From contig DATEMU010000015.1 in NCBI GenBank assembly GCA_035275405.1, forward strand, positions 248,001-312,000: a stretch of DNA of 64,000 nucleotides, given 5' to 3'. The DNA is from Phycisphaerae bacterium (GTDB lineage Bacteria > Planctomycetota > Phycisphaerae > UBA1845 > UTPLA1). A program made the translations under genes and the position numbers. Of this stretch, positions 19,561-28,600 are shown one piece after another (within the stretch, counting starts at the first letter, position 1; every line of letters begins with the position of its first letter). The notes under the pieces were generated by a model. It was not told the DNA's origin. It worked only from the letters and a program-made list of their open reading frames with translations, and did not search any database.

Positions 19561-20918
19561 GGGTGATACCTCCGGACGACGAGGGCGGCGGTTTGACCGC
19601 CTGAAAGGGCGCCCGCGAGGGAGACCGCGACCTCCGCACGGCAATCGGTCGGGTCCCCGCGGACCACGTTGAGGCCGCAGGCCGGATCCACTTTGTCGGT
19701 ATTGAATGACGGTGGGATGATTCCGCGGTGCAGGGCCATGATCGTGACCGCCAGATCGATCGCGCCGCTGCCGGCCCCGTTGTTGCCCAACGCGCCCTTC
19801 GTGGCGAGGACGGGAACGGTCGCGGCGGTGTTTCCGAGCGTCGCGCGGATTCCTGCGGCCTCGGAGGCGTCGTGATCGAGCGTTCCCACCCCCGCGGCGT
19901 TCACCAGCCCGACGTCCGCGGCTTTCACTCCGGCATCTGCGATCGCCTTGCTCATGGCGAGGTGATGTGCCCGTCCGTCGGCCTGCGGCTCCAGCCAGTT
20001 CTTCGCATTGACGGCCGCGCCGAAGCCGACGAGTTCCGCGTAAATTCGAGCGCCGCGCTTTTTGGCCCGCTCCAGCTCCTCCAGGATGAGCAGGCCGCCG
20101 CCTTCGCTGATGACCGCGCCCTTTCGGGCGGCGTCGAACGGCCGGCAGGCCGCGGTGGGATTTTCGTTGCAGTCCGTGACCAGCCGATTGAGGAGCGACT
20201 GTCGCAGCAGCCCCATCGGATTAATCTTGCTCTCCGCGCCACCGCAAATGCAGATGTCCGCCGCCCCGCGTTCGATCGTGCGATACGCCTCTCCGATGGC
20301 CAGGTGGCTGCTGGCCTCGCCGCAGGTAATCGTATTCGATGGCGCCTGACAATCGTGAACAATCGTGACGTGACAGGCCAGCATGTTGGGCAGGAACTTG
20401 AGCAGCCACAGGGGCGTGAGATTGCTCATCCCCTCGGTGCCCCATTTTTTCAGGCTGAATCCGCGATCCGCCGGCGCGTCGGGACGCTCCGCTGCGCTCG
20501 CCAGCGCTCCGGCCAGTTCGGTCAGGTCGGCGCAGATCAGTCCTGCTCCGATGTTGGCCCCAAAGCGGGTCGAATCGATATCGGCGCCTCCCTCCGCCTC
20601 GCCGCGATCGACCAGGCACTTGGTCTTGATCCCGGCGTCCTTGACGGCGTGATAAGCGGCAATGACGGCCAGCTCGATATCGCGGGCCATCACCTTTGCG
20701 GCTTTGCGATAGCTCTTGGGGACGCAGTCGGAGACGCTCCCCAGGCGGACCTCGCCGGCGATCTGCGAGGTGAAATGGGAAGGGTCGAAGGCCTGGATGC
20801 GGCCGATGCCGCAGCGCTTTTCGACGAGACCGTCGAAGGTCTCGGTGATCCCCAGGCCCAGCGGCGAGACGACGCCAAGGCCGGTGATCACGACTCGGTT
20901 CTTTCGGTTGCTGGGCAT
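19557..20918 (-). CDS. Ketosynthase-like protein with incomplete active site (chain-length-factor-like)
   Basis: The 453-residue product has the thiolase fold of ketosynthases: NRVVITGLGVVSPLGLGIT at the start and FDAARKGAVISEGGGLLILE in the middle. The nucleophile Cys is retained (C199 in SNTITCGEASSHLAIGEA). Both catalytic His are gone: the HGTGT-type motif reads VNAAGVGTLDHD (A342) and the K-x-x-x-G-H motif reads KGALGNNGAG (N379). Such a protein could not decarboxylate malonyl-ACP normally. By analogy with KS-beta subunits it may pair with the FabF product, to which it is coupled by a 4-bp overlap, but those usually lose the Cys instead. An insertion (about 120-150) is unusual. Confidence 0.85.
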   Translation of the reverse strand: MPSNRKNRVVITGLGVVSPLGLGITETFDGLVEKRCGIGRIQAFDPSHFTSQIAGEVRLGSVSDCVPKSYRKAAKVMARDIELAVIAAYHAVKDAGIKTKCLVDRGEAEGGADIDSTRFGANIGAGLICADLTELAGALASAAERPDAPADRGFSLKKWGTEGMSNLTPLWLLKFLPNMLACHVTIVHDCQAPSNTITCGEASSHLAIGEAYRTIERGAADICICGGAESKINPMGLLRQSLLNRLVTDCNENPTAACRPFDAARKGAVISEGGGLLILEELERAKKRGARIYAELVGFGAAVNAKNWLEPQADGRAHHLAMSKAIADAGVKAADVGLVNAAGVGTLDHDASEAAGIRATLGNTAATVPVLATKGALGNNGAGSGAIDLAVTIMALHRGIIPPSFNTDKVDPACGLNVVRGDPTDCRAEVAVSLAGALSGGQTAALVVRRYHP

Positions 20919-20939
20919 GAGATCTCGGTACCGGCCGTG

Positions 20940-21419
20940 CTACGCGTTCTGCGAGGAGATATTGTAGGTCCGTAGCAACGACTTGAAATCGTCCGTGAAG
21001 ACAAAATTCTCCTCGGGGAAGGAAAGGCCGCTGAGGTTGTTATCGATGTGCGAGAAAACGATGTCGATCTCGGCCATCAGCTTGCCGTCGGCATAGACCT
21101 TGCCCGTCGTGCTGGCCGCCTCCGGGGAGACCTGCTCGATCTCGGCCTCGTAGCGAAGCTGCTCGCCGGGCCGTACCTCCCGCTCGAAGCGGGCCCGCTT
21201 GACCTTGGCCAGGATGACCTTTTCCGCAAAGTTGCGGGCCTCCCCGACGAGGATTCCCGCCGTCTGGGCCATGCCCTCGACGATCAGGCTGGCCGGCATG
21301 ACCGGATAGGCCGGAAAATGGTCGTGCAGGTGCTCCTCGGCCAGGCTGACGTTCTTAATGGCCGTCGCCCGCAACTGTGATTGGAAATCCACGAACTTGT
21401 CGATCCAGATCCAACGCAT
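20940..21419 (-). CDS. Hot-dog 3-hydroxyacyl-ACP dehydratase (FabZ-like)
   Basis: The 159-residue protein has the FabZ active site motif HDHFPAYPVMPASLIVEGMAQ, with H34 and E48 at the family spacing of 14. The usual G after HFP is A and the usual PGVL is PASL, so it is a divergent member. FabZ enzymes dehydrate 3-hydroxyacyl-ACP to the trans-2-enoyl form. It lies 22 bp upstream of the His-less ketosynthase gene and 30 bp downstream of the ACP gene. The ribosome binding site is weak. The C-terminal 40 residues extend past the usual FabZ end. Confidence 0.85.
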   Translation of the reverse strand: MRWIWIDKFVDFQSQLRATAIKNVSLAEEHLHDHFPAYPVMPASLIVEGMAQTAGILVGEARNFAEKVILAKVKRARFEREVRPGEQLRYEAEIEQVSPEAASTTGKVYADGKLMAEIDIVFSHIDNNLSGLSFPEENFVFTDDFKSLLRTYNISSQNA

Positions 21420-21449
21420 GATGTTGTAGCGCGAGGGGAAATTGAACCG

Positions 21450-21836
21450 TCACGCCATCTTCGTCGTGACGTAGTTCACAATCGTCTTGACCGTAAAGAG
21501 GTTGGGCATCTTGGAGACGTCCGGGTCCTTCTCGAAGCCGGTGAAGTCGGCGTGGGGCATCGCGCTCTTGAGCGTCGCCAGGCCCTTGGCCGTCATCTTG
21601 CCGCCCTCGACGTACTCCGGGTTGTTCAGAATGTCGTCGGGGAACAATTCGCCGCGGGGGATCTTGATGGAGAACGTCTTCTCCAACCGAAAGACGATGT
21701 CCAGGAAATCGATGGACTCCGCGCCCAGATCGCCGGTCAGCGTGGCCTCTTCCTTGATCTCGTCGTCGTCCACACCCAGCGCGTCCACCAGGACTTCTTT
21801 AACTTTGCCAAATACATCCGCTCGACTCATAGCCAT
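21450..21836 (-). CDS. Acyl carrier protein, long form
   Basis: The product is an ACP with the phosphopantetheine Ser at S41 in GDLGAESIDFLDIVFRLE. At 128 residues it is about 50 longer than an ordinary ACP. Between helix II and the C-terminal helix (LFTVKTIVNYVTTKM) there is an extra segment, including EYVEGGKMTAKGLATLKSAM and HADFTGFEKDPDV. Long ACPs of this kind tend to serve special lipid or polyketide pathways rather than general fatty acid synthesis. GGGAGGA lies about 10 bases before the ATG. It sits between the two dehydratase genes. Confidence 0.88.
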   Translation of the reverse strand: MAMSRADVFGKVKEVLVDALGVDDDEIKEEATLTGDLGAESIDFLDIVFRLEKTFSIKIPRGELFPDDILNNPEYVEGGKMTAKGLATLKSAMPHADFTGFEKDPDVSKMPNLFTVKTIVNYVTTKMA

Positions 21837-21862
21837 AACTCATCGTCCTCCCTGGGACTCTC

Positions 21863-22372
21863 TTACGGGTTGTGCGCGAGGACGGGGGATCGCGAGAGCG
21901 CGTCCGGACCGCCTAGTAGCGCAAACGTCCTTTTCAAACCTTCGACCAGTTTTTCATCCATGTCGGCCATCGAGGCATCGGCATCCGAAAGGTTATAATG
22001 CCGCAGCCGCAAACGGGCCTTTACCATTTCATCGTCGCCGCTCCGCCCCGCGGCTTTAAACTCGCTGTCGCGATCGTTGATTTCGAGGGCTTCGACCGTC
22101 ACTTCGAGCGTTTGGCCCGGTGACACAAAGCTCTTGTAGTTGATGTTCTTCGCCTCTTCGAGGACCACCATGCTGTGGGCGAAATCCTGGGACGCCCGAA
22201 CGAGCCACGCGGCGGACTGGACCATGGCCTCCAGCATGAGGACGCCCGGCATCACCGGGAACGTGGGGAAGTGGTCCGCAAGGTATTCCTCCGCAAGGGT
22301 AAGCGCCTTTCGCGTGACAATCCGCGAAGGGGGCTCCAGCGTCAGGATGCGGTCCACCAGGATAAACTTCAT
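21863..22372 (-). CDS. Hot-dog 3-hydroxyacyl-ACP dehydratase (FabZ-like), second copy
   Basis: This 169-residue FabZ-like protein has the motif ADHFPTFPVMPGVLMLEAMVQ, with H34 and E48 as in its neighbour at 20940 but closer to canonical FabZ (PGVL, LEAM). It is the first gene of the minus-strand operon 22372-18265. The two dehydratases share layout and probably arose by duplication; they could act as a heterodimer, as some hot-dog pairs do. The C-terminal 30 residues are an acidic tail. I see no clear ribosome binding site before the ATG. Confidence 0.86.
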   Translation of the reverse strand: MKFILVDRILTLEPPSRIVTRKALTLAEEYLADHFPTFPVMPGVLMLEAMVQSAAWLVRASQDFAHSMVVLEEAKNINYKSFVSPGQTLEVTVEALEINDRDSEFKAAGRSGDDEMVKARLRLRHYNLSDADASMADMDEKLVEGLKRTFALLGGPDALSRSPVLAHNP

Positions 22373-22633
22373 ATCCGTTGATCGATGCTCGTTCGGGGGC
22401 CTTCGGCAACCGCGCCAGCTTGGCTGATAACCTGCCCGAGGCCGAAGCGGGCATTCACAAACACGGCCGGAGCCAAGGGGTTACAAACCTAAACGCTCCC
22501 TTTTACAGGATGGCGGACGTTCCTGCAAGTGCCGTTTAAGGAGGGGCTTGGAAGGATTAAGAAAGCTCGCCACAACTGCTTGAAACGGCGGACGTTGCAG
22601 ATTCGCGGTGGGTCTCAGGAAAAAGGGGGAAAC

Positions 22634-23530
22634 TTAATCGCAGTTCTTGGGGCTGTCGCAAACAGGGGGCCGCGGGTAACAGTCCATCCGCCACCCATCG
22701 CCGCGAAGAATCCAATAGACCTCGCCGCCGTAGGCACTTTGTTCATTCTGGCCGGCCAGGAAAATCGTCGACGCGTGACCGTCCACGAACGACACATTGA
22801 ATCGGTTGGGTTTTCGATGCCAGCCCATGGTCTGGTGAATCGGCTCGTTCCATTTGGCGACTTCGGTCACCGTCTCCTCGAGGATGACCGTCGCGCCGGT
22901 ATCGGGTACCTGCGACGAGGGGCGCATGTACGGCCCGTAGAAGTGGTCGTGATACTGTGGGAAGCGGCCGGTGAAATCGATGTGATTATTGAGCCGGTAA
23001 CTCGTGCCGGTCACCTGAAACGCAGGCTTGTCAATGGCCGCGTCGTTGAAAAAATACTCATCGAAATTGAACGGGGCGGAGGGGATCCCGGTCTCCGTGG
23101 GGCATTCGAAAAAGTCCATCGCCGCGTTCTTGCCGGAACGGAAAAGATAGCGGTTGAGCGGACGGCTTTGAGTCGAGTAGGCGGCCGTCGCATAGGGACC
23201 AAGGCCGGTCTTTCCGCCGTATTCATAATCGCCGTCGTACCACCGTCGGTCCGCAGTCGGACTAACCGGTGCCGCAAAACCGCGCTCATCGTCGGTGCTG
23301 TACGCGGCCATCGCCTGGCCGAGTGATCGGAGATTGGCGATACACTTGACCTTGGTACCTTCCGTCCGCGATGAAGCCAATGCCGGCAGGAGCACGCCCA
23401 AGAGTAGGGCGATGATCGCCATGACGACGAGAAGTTCCAAAAGTGTGAAGGCAGTCTGGGTAGACCGGGCCGTCCCCGATGATCGTTGGCGTAGTTTAGA
23501 CGCACCCGATGGAAGCCCGCCAGAATTCAC
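22634..23530 (-). CDS. Type IV pilin-like / pseudopilin exported protein
   Basis: The 298-residue product has the prepilin N-terminus AFTLLELLVVMAIIALLLGV after a basic leader, where PilD-type peptidases cut and methylate. The rest contains NLRSLGQAMAAYSTDDERGF, as in the abundant planctomycete H-X9-DG/prepilin-type proteins, and a late FNVSFVDGHASTIFLAGQ, the region of the H...DG signature. These proteins are numerous in planctomycetes and probably form surface fibres or secretion pseudopili; roles are largely untested. The start is GTG with GGTGGAG upstream. Confidence 0.85.
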   Translation of the reverse strand: MNSGGLPSGASKLRQRSSGTARSTQTAFTLLELLVVMAIIALLLGVLLPALASSRTEGTKVKCIANLRSLGQAMAAYSTDDERGFAAPVSPTADRRWYDGDYEYGGKTGLGPYATAAYSTQSRPLNRYLFRSGKNAAMDFFECPTETGIPSAPFNFDEYFFNDAAIDKPAFQVTGTSYRLNNHIDFTGRFPQYHDHFYGPYMRPSSQVPDTGATVILEETVTEVAKWNEPIHQTMGWHRKPNRFNVSFVDGHASTIFLAGQNEQSAYGGEVYWILRGDGWRMDCYPRPPVCDSPKNCD

Positions 23531-23582
23531 GGCTCCACCCTTTTCCCGATTCGAGCGTGGCCGAAAGGCCGTCGCTGCTGAT

Positions 23583-23612
23583 AGGTTACCTAATTTTATA
23601 TCGTGCTGTCAA
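23583..23612 (-). promoter_or_regulatory. Sigma70-type promoter for the pilin-like gene
   Basis: On the minus strand TTGACA (23612-23607) and TAACCT (23588-23583) are 18 bp apart, about 50 bp before the GTG start at 23530. Confidence 0.45.
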
Positions 23613-23647
23613 TCATTTCTTGACCATACCTTGTAGGGAACAGTCCC

Positions 23648-24529
23648 ATGGCGGTTGATTGGCTGGTAACAGGGGCCGGCGGACAGCTGGGAAGCGTCCT
23701 TTTTCGCCGACTCCTGCACAGGGGGGAATCGGCCGTAGGGACCCTTTCAACAGGGGGACCCGGGCCAACCTCGGGCCCGACCGTTCGGCTGGATTTGACT
23801 GATTTTGGGGCCTTGGAGCGCCTGGTAGGTCAGGCCCAACCGCGAGTCATTGTCCACACCGCCGCCGTGACCAGCGTCGACCAGGCCTGGAAGGCTCCGG
23901 CCGTCGCCCGACGGACGAACATCGACGTTACCAGTGAGCTGGCCCGTTTGGCGACAGATATGGGGTGCCGGTTGGTGTTTCTTTCCACCGACCTCGTCTT
24001 TGACGGGACGAGCGCGCCATACGCTGAGGACGCTGACATCGCTCCGTTGTCGGTCTATAGCCAAACGAAGGCCGAGGCGGAAAAGGCCGTTCGGGCGTGC
24101 CCCAGCGGATTGGTGATTCGGCCAGCCCTGATGTACGGCGTTCCCGCAGTGGGGCGTCCAACGACCTTTCTTAGCCAGCTTGAGGCCCTACGCACCGGTC
24201 AGCCGCTTCGCCTGTTCGAGGACGAATACCGGACGCCCCTCTGGTTGGAGGATGCCGCGGCCGCCTGTATCGAAGCCGGGCGTTCGGAAATCACAGGCGT
24301 TTTGCACGTGGCGGGGCCCGAACGGCTTTCCCGCTTGGAGATGGGGCTGGCGATGGCCCAGGCGCTGGGTGTCAAAGTGAACCATGTCGTGGCCATCCGA
24401 CAGACTGAATTGGCGACGCCCGAGCCCCGACCGGCGGATGTCAGCCTCGATTGTCGCCTCTATTCGCAACTCTTCGGGCATCCCCCCGGACGACCGATGG
24501 CTCAAGCGTTACTGAAAATCACTCCATAA
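23648..24529 (+). CDS. rfbD: dTDP-4-dehydrorhamnose reductase-type enzyme
   Basis: This 293-residue short-chain reductase has the NAD(P) motif WLVTGAGGQLGSVLFRRLL at the N-terminus and the RmlD hallmarks VDQAWKAPAVARRTN, LVFLSTDLVFDGTSAPYAED and the catalytic YSQTKAEAEK. RmlD makes dTDP-L-rhamnose from the 4-keto intermediate. The rmlA, B and C genes are not alongside, so the true substrate could be another sugar nucleotide. TAGGGAA precedes the ATG. It diverges from the pilin-like gene with 117 bp between starts. Confidence 0.8.
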   Translation: MAVDWLVTGAGGQLGSVLFRRLLHRGESAVGTLSTGGPGPTSGPTVRLDLTDFGALERLVGQAQPRVIVHTAAVTSVDQAWKAPAVARRTNIDVTSELARLATDMGCRLVFLSTDLVFDGTSAPYAEDADIAPLSVYSQTKAEAEKAVRACPSGLVIRPALMYGVPAVGRPTTFLSQLEALRTGQPLRLFEDEYRTPLWLEDAAAACIEAGRSEITGVLHVAGPERLSRLEMGLAMAQALGVKVNHVVAIRQTELATPEPRPADVSLDCRLYSQLFGHPPGRPMAQALLKITP

Positions 24530-24567
24530 GCCGCTTTTTCCACAGTTTTCAAAAAAATCGGCACGAC

Positions 24568-24604
24568 TTGACAGTCAACGCATTATACTGTATATTCTGT
24601 ACAG
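24568..24604 (+). promoter_or_regulatory. Strong sigma70-type promoter and palindromic operator of the GbsR-type gene
   Basis: TTGACA (24568-24573) and TATATT (24591-24596) are exactly 17 bp apart. The -10 is surrounded by an odd palindrome TATACTGTATA (24584-24594) and an 8-bp palindrome CTGTACAG (24597-24604). This arrangement would suit autorepression by the dimeric regulator encoded 23 bp downstream. Confidence 0.65.
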
Positions 24605-24626
24605 ACAGAAATAAGAGAAACCAACC

Positions 24627-25157
24627 ATGAAGCTCAGCCCGATTTGCCGTGATTTCGTCCTCCACTGGGGGGAGATGGGAACCCGTTGGGGAATCAACCG
24701 GACCGTGGCCCAGATCCACGCCCTGCTCTACCTGTCGCCCGAGCCGCTGAGCGCCGAGCAGATCGTCGAGGCCCTCGGGGTGGCCCGGTCAAACGTCTCG
24801 AACAGCCTCCGGGAGCTTCAAGGTTGGGGAATCGTCCGCATCGTCCACGTCATGGGCGACCGCCGGGATCACTACGAGTCGCTCAAAGACGTCTGGGAAA
24901 TGTTCCAGATCATCCTCGACGAGCGCAAGAAGCGGGAGACGGATCCGACGTTGGCCATGTTGCGCGAACTGACCGGCCGGACAAAAAAGGGCGCCGCCGC
25001 GAAATCCTACGAACAGGAGCGGCTGGAGGAGATGCTGGCGTTCTTCGAAACGATGACGAGCTGGTACGCCCAAATCCGCCGCCTGCCGACCGGCGCGGTG
25101 ATCAAGTTCGTGAAGATGGGGGACAAGGTGCGGAAGCTGCTGGGAGCAACATCGTGA
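24627..25157 (+). CDS. GbsR/MarR family transcriptional regulator
   Basis: The 176-residue protein is a winged-helix regulator of the GbsR branch: FVLHWGEMGTRWGINRTVAQ, then IHALLYLSPEPLSAEQIVEA and ALGVARSNVSNSLRELQGWG (recognition helix), with a C-terminal helical dimer segment EMLAFFETMTSWYAQIRRLP. GbsR members sense choline or other ligands. A strong promoter with overlapping palindromes precedes it, which suggests autoregulation. The next gene, a small membrane protein, starts 53 bp downstream and is likely its target or partner. Confidence 0.88.
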   Translation: MKLSPICRDFVLHWGEMGTRWGINRTVAQIHALLYLSPEPLSAEQIVEALGVARSNVSNSLRELQGWGIVRIVHVMGDRRDHYESLKDVWEMFQIILDERKKRETDPTLAMLRELTGRTKKGAAAKSYEQERLEEMLAFFETMTSWYAQIRRLPTGAVIKFVKMGDKVRKLLGATS

Positions 25158-25210
25158 ACGAGCGTTTTTCAAGGTATTGCGGTTGATTCGCCCGAAAGGA
25201 GACACACATC

Positions 25211-25606
25211 ATGTTCACTGTCTGGACCCATCTTATCTACCTGTCAGTCAGTATTGTTGTCACCATCTGGGTGGCACGAACACTACACAAGAATGGTCGT
25301 ATCTTTTTGGTGGATGCCTTTGGCGGCAACGAGTCGTTGGCCGACTCTGTGAACCACCTCTTAGTAGTGGGGTTCTATTTGATCAACGTGGGCTACGTAG
25401 CCCTGGCTTTGAAATACGGCGAAAAGCCCACAAACTTGGTTGAAGCGATTGAGTTCTTCAGCACGAAGATCGGCATGGTCTTGCTCGTTCTAGGCGTGAT
25501 GCACTTTCTCAACATCTGGGGCTTCTCAAAGGCAAGAAAGCACATGGTCGATTCGCAAATTGAGACTGCAAAAGCCAGGAACGGCTTGTTGGCGAGTGAC
25601 CTGTAA
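25211..25606 (+). CDS. Small four-helix membrane protein next to the GbsR regulator
   Basis: The 131-residue product has about three to four membrane helices: HLIYLSVSIVVTIWVARTLH, SVNHLLVVGFYLINVGYVAL and IGMVLLVLGVMHFLNIWGFS. A conserved-looking GRIFLVDAFGGNESLADSVN lies between the first two. A very good AAAGGAG ribosome binding site precedes the ATG. I do not know its function. Its position directly behind a GbsR-type regulator suggests common control, perhaps of a membrane stress response or a solute-related function. Confidence 0.72.
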   Translation: MFTVWTHLIYLSVSIVVTIWVARTLHKNGRIFLVDAFGGNESLADSVNHLLVVGFYLINVGYVALALKYGEKPTNLVEAIEFFSTKIGMVLLVLGVMHFLNIWGFSKARKHMVDSQIETAKARNGLLASDL

Positions 25607-25635
25607 ATGAATGGTCCCATAGCAGGCGCATGAAA

Positions 25636-25668
25636 AAGCGGCGCGGGGTCTGACGAACCGCGCCGCTT
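25636..25668. terminator. Terminator shared by convergent genes
   Basis: An 11-bp perfect stem (AAGCGGCGCGG with CCGCGCCGCTT) encloses an 11-nt loop between two convergent genes. Toward the left (minus strand) it is followed by TTTTT, so it should terminate the subtilase gene efficiently. Confidence 0.8.
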
Positions 25669-25690
25669 GAAACTATCGGTTCGCCAATAC

Positions 25691-28600
25691 CTACGGGCAA
25701 GTGCCGTTGAGCAGACAATCGACAAACAGCGTCTGATCGTTCTGGCTCAGGTCGCCGCTCATGTCCATGTCCGCGCAGCCGCAGCCGGGGGCGAAGGCGT
25801 TGTTGCCGATCAGGCAGTTGGTAAACGCGGCGATATCCGCTCCGTCCCGTGTCGTGCTGCCGTTCATATCGCCGCGGAGGTTGCCGCACTGCGGTGTGAA
25901 CCAGTCGAGTACCCGCTGCATGACCGCCTCACGACCGGCCGGCGTGGGGATCGCCTCCCAGGGATAGCCAAAGAAGACCGTTCGGTAGGCGCCGCTGTCC
26001 TTGGAAATGGCCGCTTGGGGCGGTGTGCCGGCATTCCCACTGAAGGCCAGCAGCGCCGTTTCATTCGGGCTGATTCGATCACTGAAATTGGCGAAGGGAT
26101 AGCTGAGCGTGTACGGGCCGAGGCCGCTGAACACATTCTGGCCGGTCACGGTCGTCTGAGTGATGTCGTTCTGCCCCGGGCTGGCCATGCCCAGGTACAT
26201 CTGCATAAACAACGTGGGGACGCCGCTGGGCGAGTCGCGATCGTAGAGATAATCCTGGCTGACCATCCACAGCCGCTTGCCGGAACTGAGCCAGGTGCCC
26301 AGGGCACTTTCTCCCGCCGCGCCGGGACCACAGAAGCCGCCGAACTCATCGCCGGTGAACCAGATCACAATCTTGTACGGACTTAGCTCCGCGGCGGAAG
26401 GCTCGGTGTCGGTGTTGTTAGTGTTCCAGACGTCATAGCTCTTCCCCAGGGCGTTCAGGGCTGTCGTGTAATAGCTGCGAACGTCGGGCGAATTGTCGTC
26501 ATCGTCTACCAGAAGAATCGGAGGGATGGCGCGGGTCGTGAAACTGAAGACCGCCGAACCCGGCCCTGTTCCGCAGGTGTTGGTCGCGCGAATCCGCCAG
26601 TAATGCGTGGTGAACATGGCCAGATCGCTGGCCGGAGTAAACGCCGGCGAAGTAAGGCCACTGGCGCTCTGCACGATTGAACCAAAGCCGGCGTCCGTGG
26701 CGATTTCAATGGTATAGGTCGCGGCCTGGGTGGCGGCGGTCCACGTAAAGTTCGGTCGAAGGGTTTGGTTGGTGTCGCCGTTTGGTGGCGTTAGCAGCGT
26801 TGAGATTCCCGGCGAGGCGGTGAACAGGTTTAGTCGCACTGTTGAGGACCGCATGGTCGGTCCGGACGTCCCCGTCACCAGAATGTCGTACGAACCCGCG
26901 GACGCCGCGCCGGTGTTGGAGATCGTCATCGTCGTCGAATCGGGTGGAGTGATGGGGTTGGTTCCAAAACCGGCCGTAGTGCCGGCGGGATGTCCGCTGG
27001 CACTGAGTGTCACGGCGTCAGAAAAACCGAGAATCGAGCCGACATCGACCTTGTAAACCGCGTCGTCCGGAGCGCACACCGACTGCGGAGTCGGCGTCAC
27101 AGCAAGTGTGAAGGTCGGGTCCTGGGCGCAGTTGTAGCATACGATCGCGAAGTCCTGGTCCGTCGCATCCCCGGAATTGGGCACACCATCGGAGTTGATA
27201 TTCGCTGCCGAAACCCTAATCGTGTAGGCATTCGGCGCCGTCGGCCCGATGAACACCCCTTCGGTGTTGTTTCGATCATCGGCCGAGCCGCCGGTGGTCG
27301 ACCATCCGTTCACGTCGAAAACGTTCCCCCGATAGGTGTTGGCGCCATCTACGACGGTCAAATCAAGGTTGTTATTCCACGCGGGACTGCTGCCACCCAG
27401 ACCGTGTCCGGGAGCATCGGTCCATACCAGCATGATGCGGATGGGTTTGGAGGGGTCCTCCGCGGACACATTACGGACCCATTCTTCGCCCGTGTTGTTG
27501 AAGACGACCGGGTTATCAATGTACTGCACTGCATTCGCCGGATCAACGACCGCTTCGAGGTCCATGCGTCCCCAGCCCTGCTTGTTGTCAAAAACGTGAC
27601 CCAGCGTGCCTCCGTCGGCGTCGAGATGACCGGCAAGATCGCGGGCGATGGCGAGAAATGCGGCCTTCACGAGCGCGGGGCTTGGGTCCGTCGTGTAATC
27701 GGGAAGGCCGCGGTAGTACTCAATGAAAAGCGCGACCGCACCGGAAACGTGCGGCGAGGCCATGCTGGTGCCGCAATTCAGCCCGTATGAGTTGGTGGGA
27801 ACCGTGGAATCCACGTAACAACCCGGGGCGACCATGTGCGGAATCTTGCGCCCGTCCAGGGCCGGTCCGTGAGCGGAGTTCGACGACAGGTCGTCGATCT
27901 CCAGGATCTGCGTCCCGCCGCTGGTCTGCATTTTGGTCGAGCCGATGGTGAAAATGTTCTTGCCCTCGTCGGGCGAACCCTGGGAGCTGGTGCCGCCGTT
28001 GCCGTTCATGAACGAGAGCACGAAGCTGAGCGGCTGATTGCCGGGGGCAACCGGATCCGCATCGCGGACGCCGACGTCGCATTGGCGCGTGTCGTCATCA
28101 TATCCCTGCGGCGATCCCGCGGGACCCCAACTGTTGCCGGAGAGCGAAGCGCCGTTGTTGTACGAATCGGTCATGAGCAGAAGCATGCCGCCGGGGTTTT
28201 GGAACCACGGGCTGTACACCTGCTCAACAAGATTCGCGCCCGGCGCGACGCCCAGGCCGCGCTGGAAGCCGAAGCTGTCGAGGACACCGGAGGTTCCGTC
28301 CGCGGCCATGATGCCCGCCGTGTGAGTGCCATGGCTGCTGGAAGTCGCGCTGCACGTGGTGCCGACGCAGACAACAAAGCGGTTGACGAGATTAGTGTGC
28401 GTCTCCTGTACGCCGCCGTCGACGTTGGCGATTCGGACCCCTGCGCCGGAGAGGCCGACGCCGGAGAGCCACGTAAGATAGCCAGGAAACGCCTGGTTCG
28501 ATCCGTTGACGTTGTTGACGTTGACCTGGTTGCTCATCTCGCCGCGCAATCCGCCGTCCGTCGGGATGGGTTGGATGCTGTACACGCCCGCCAGGGCGGC

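Noticed and set aside
18214-20975. Long plus-strand frames opposite the two ketosynthases
   Set aside because: No domain and no ribosome binding site; the minus strand carries complete ketosynthases.
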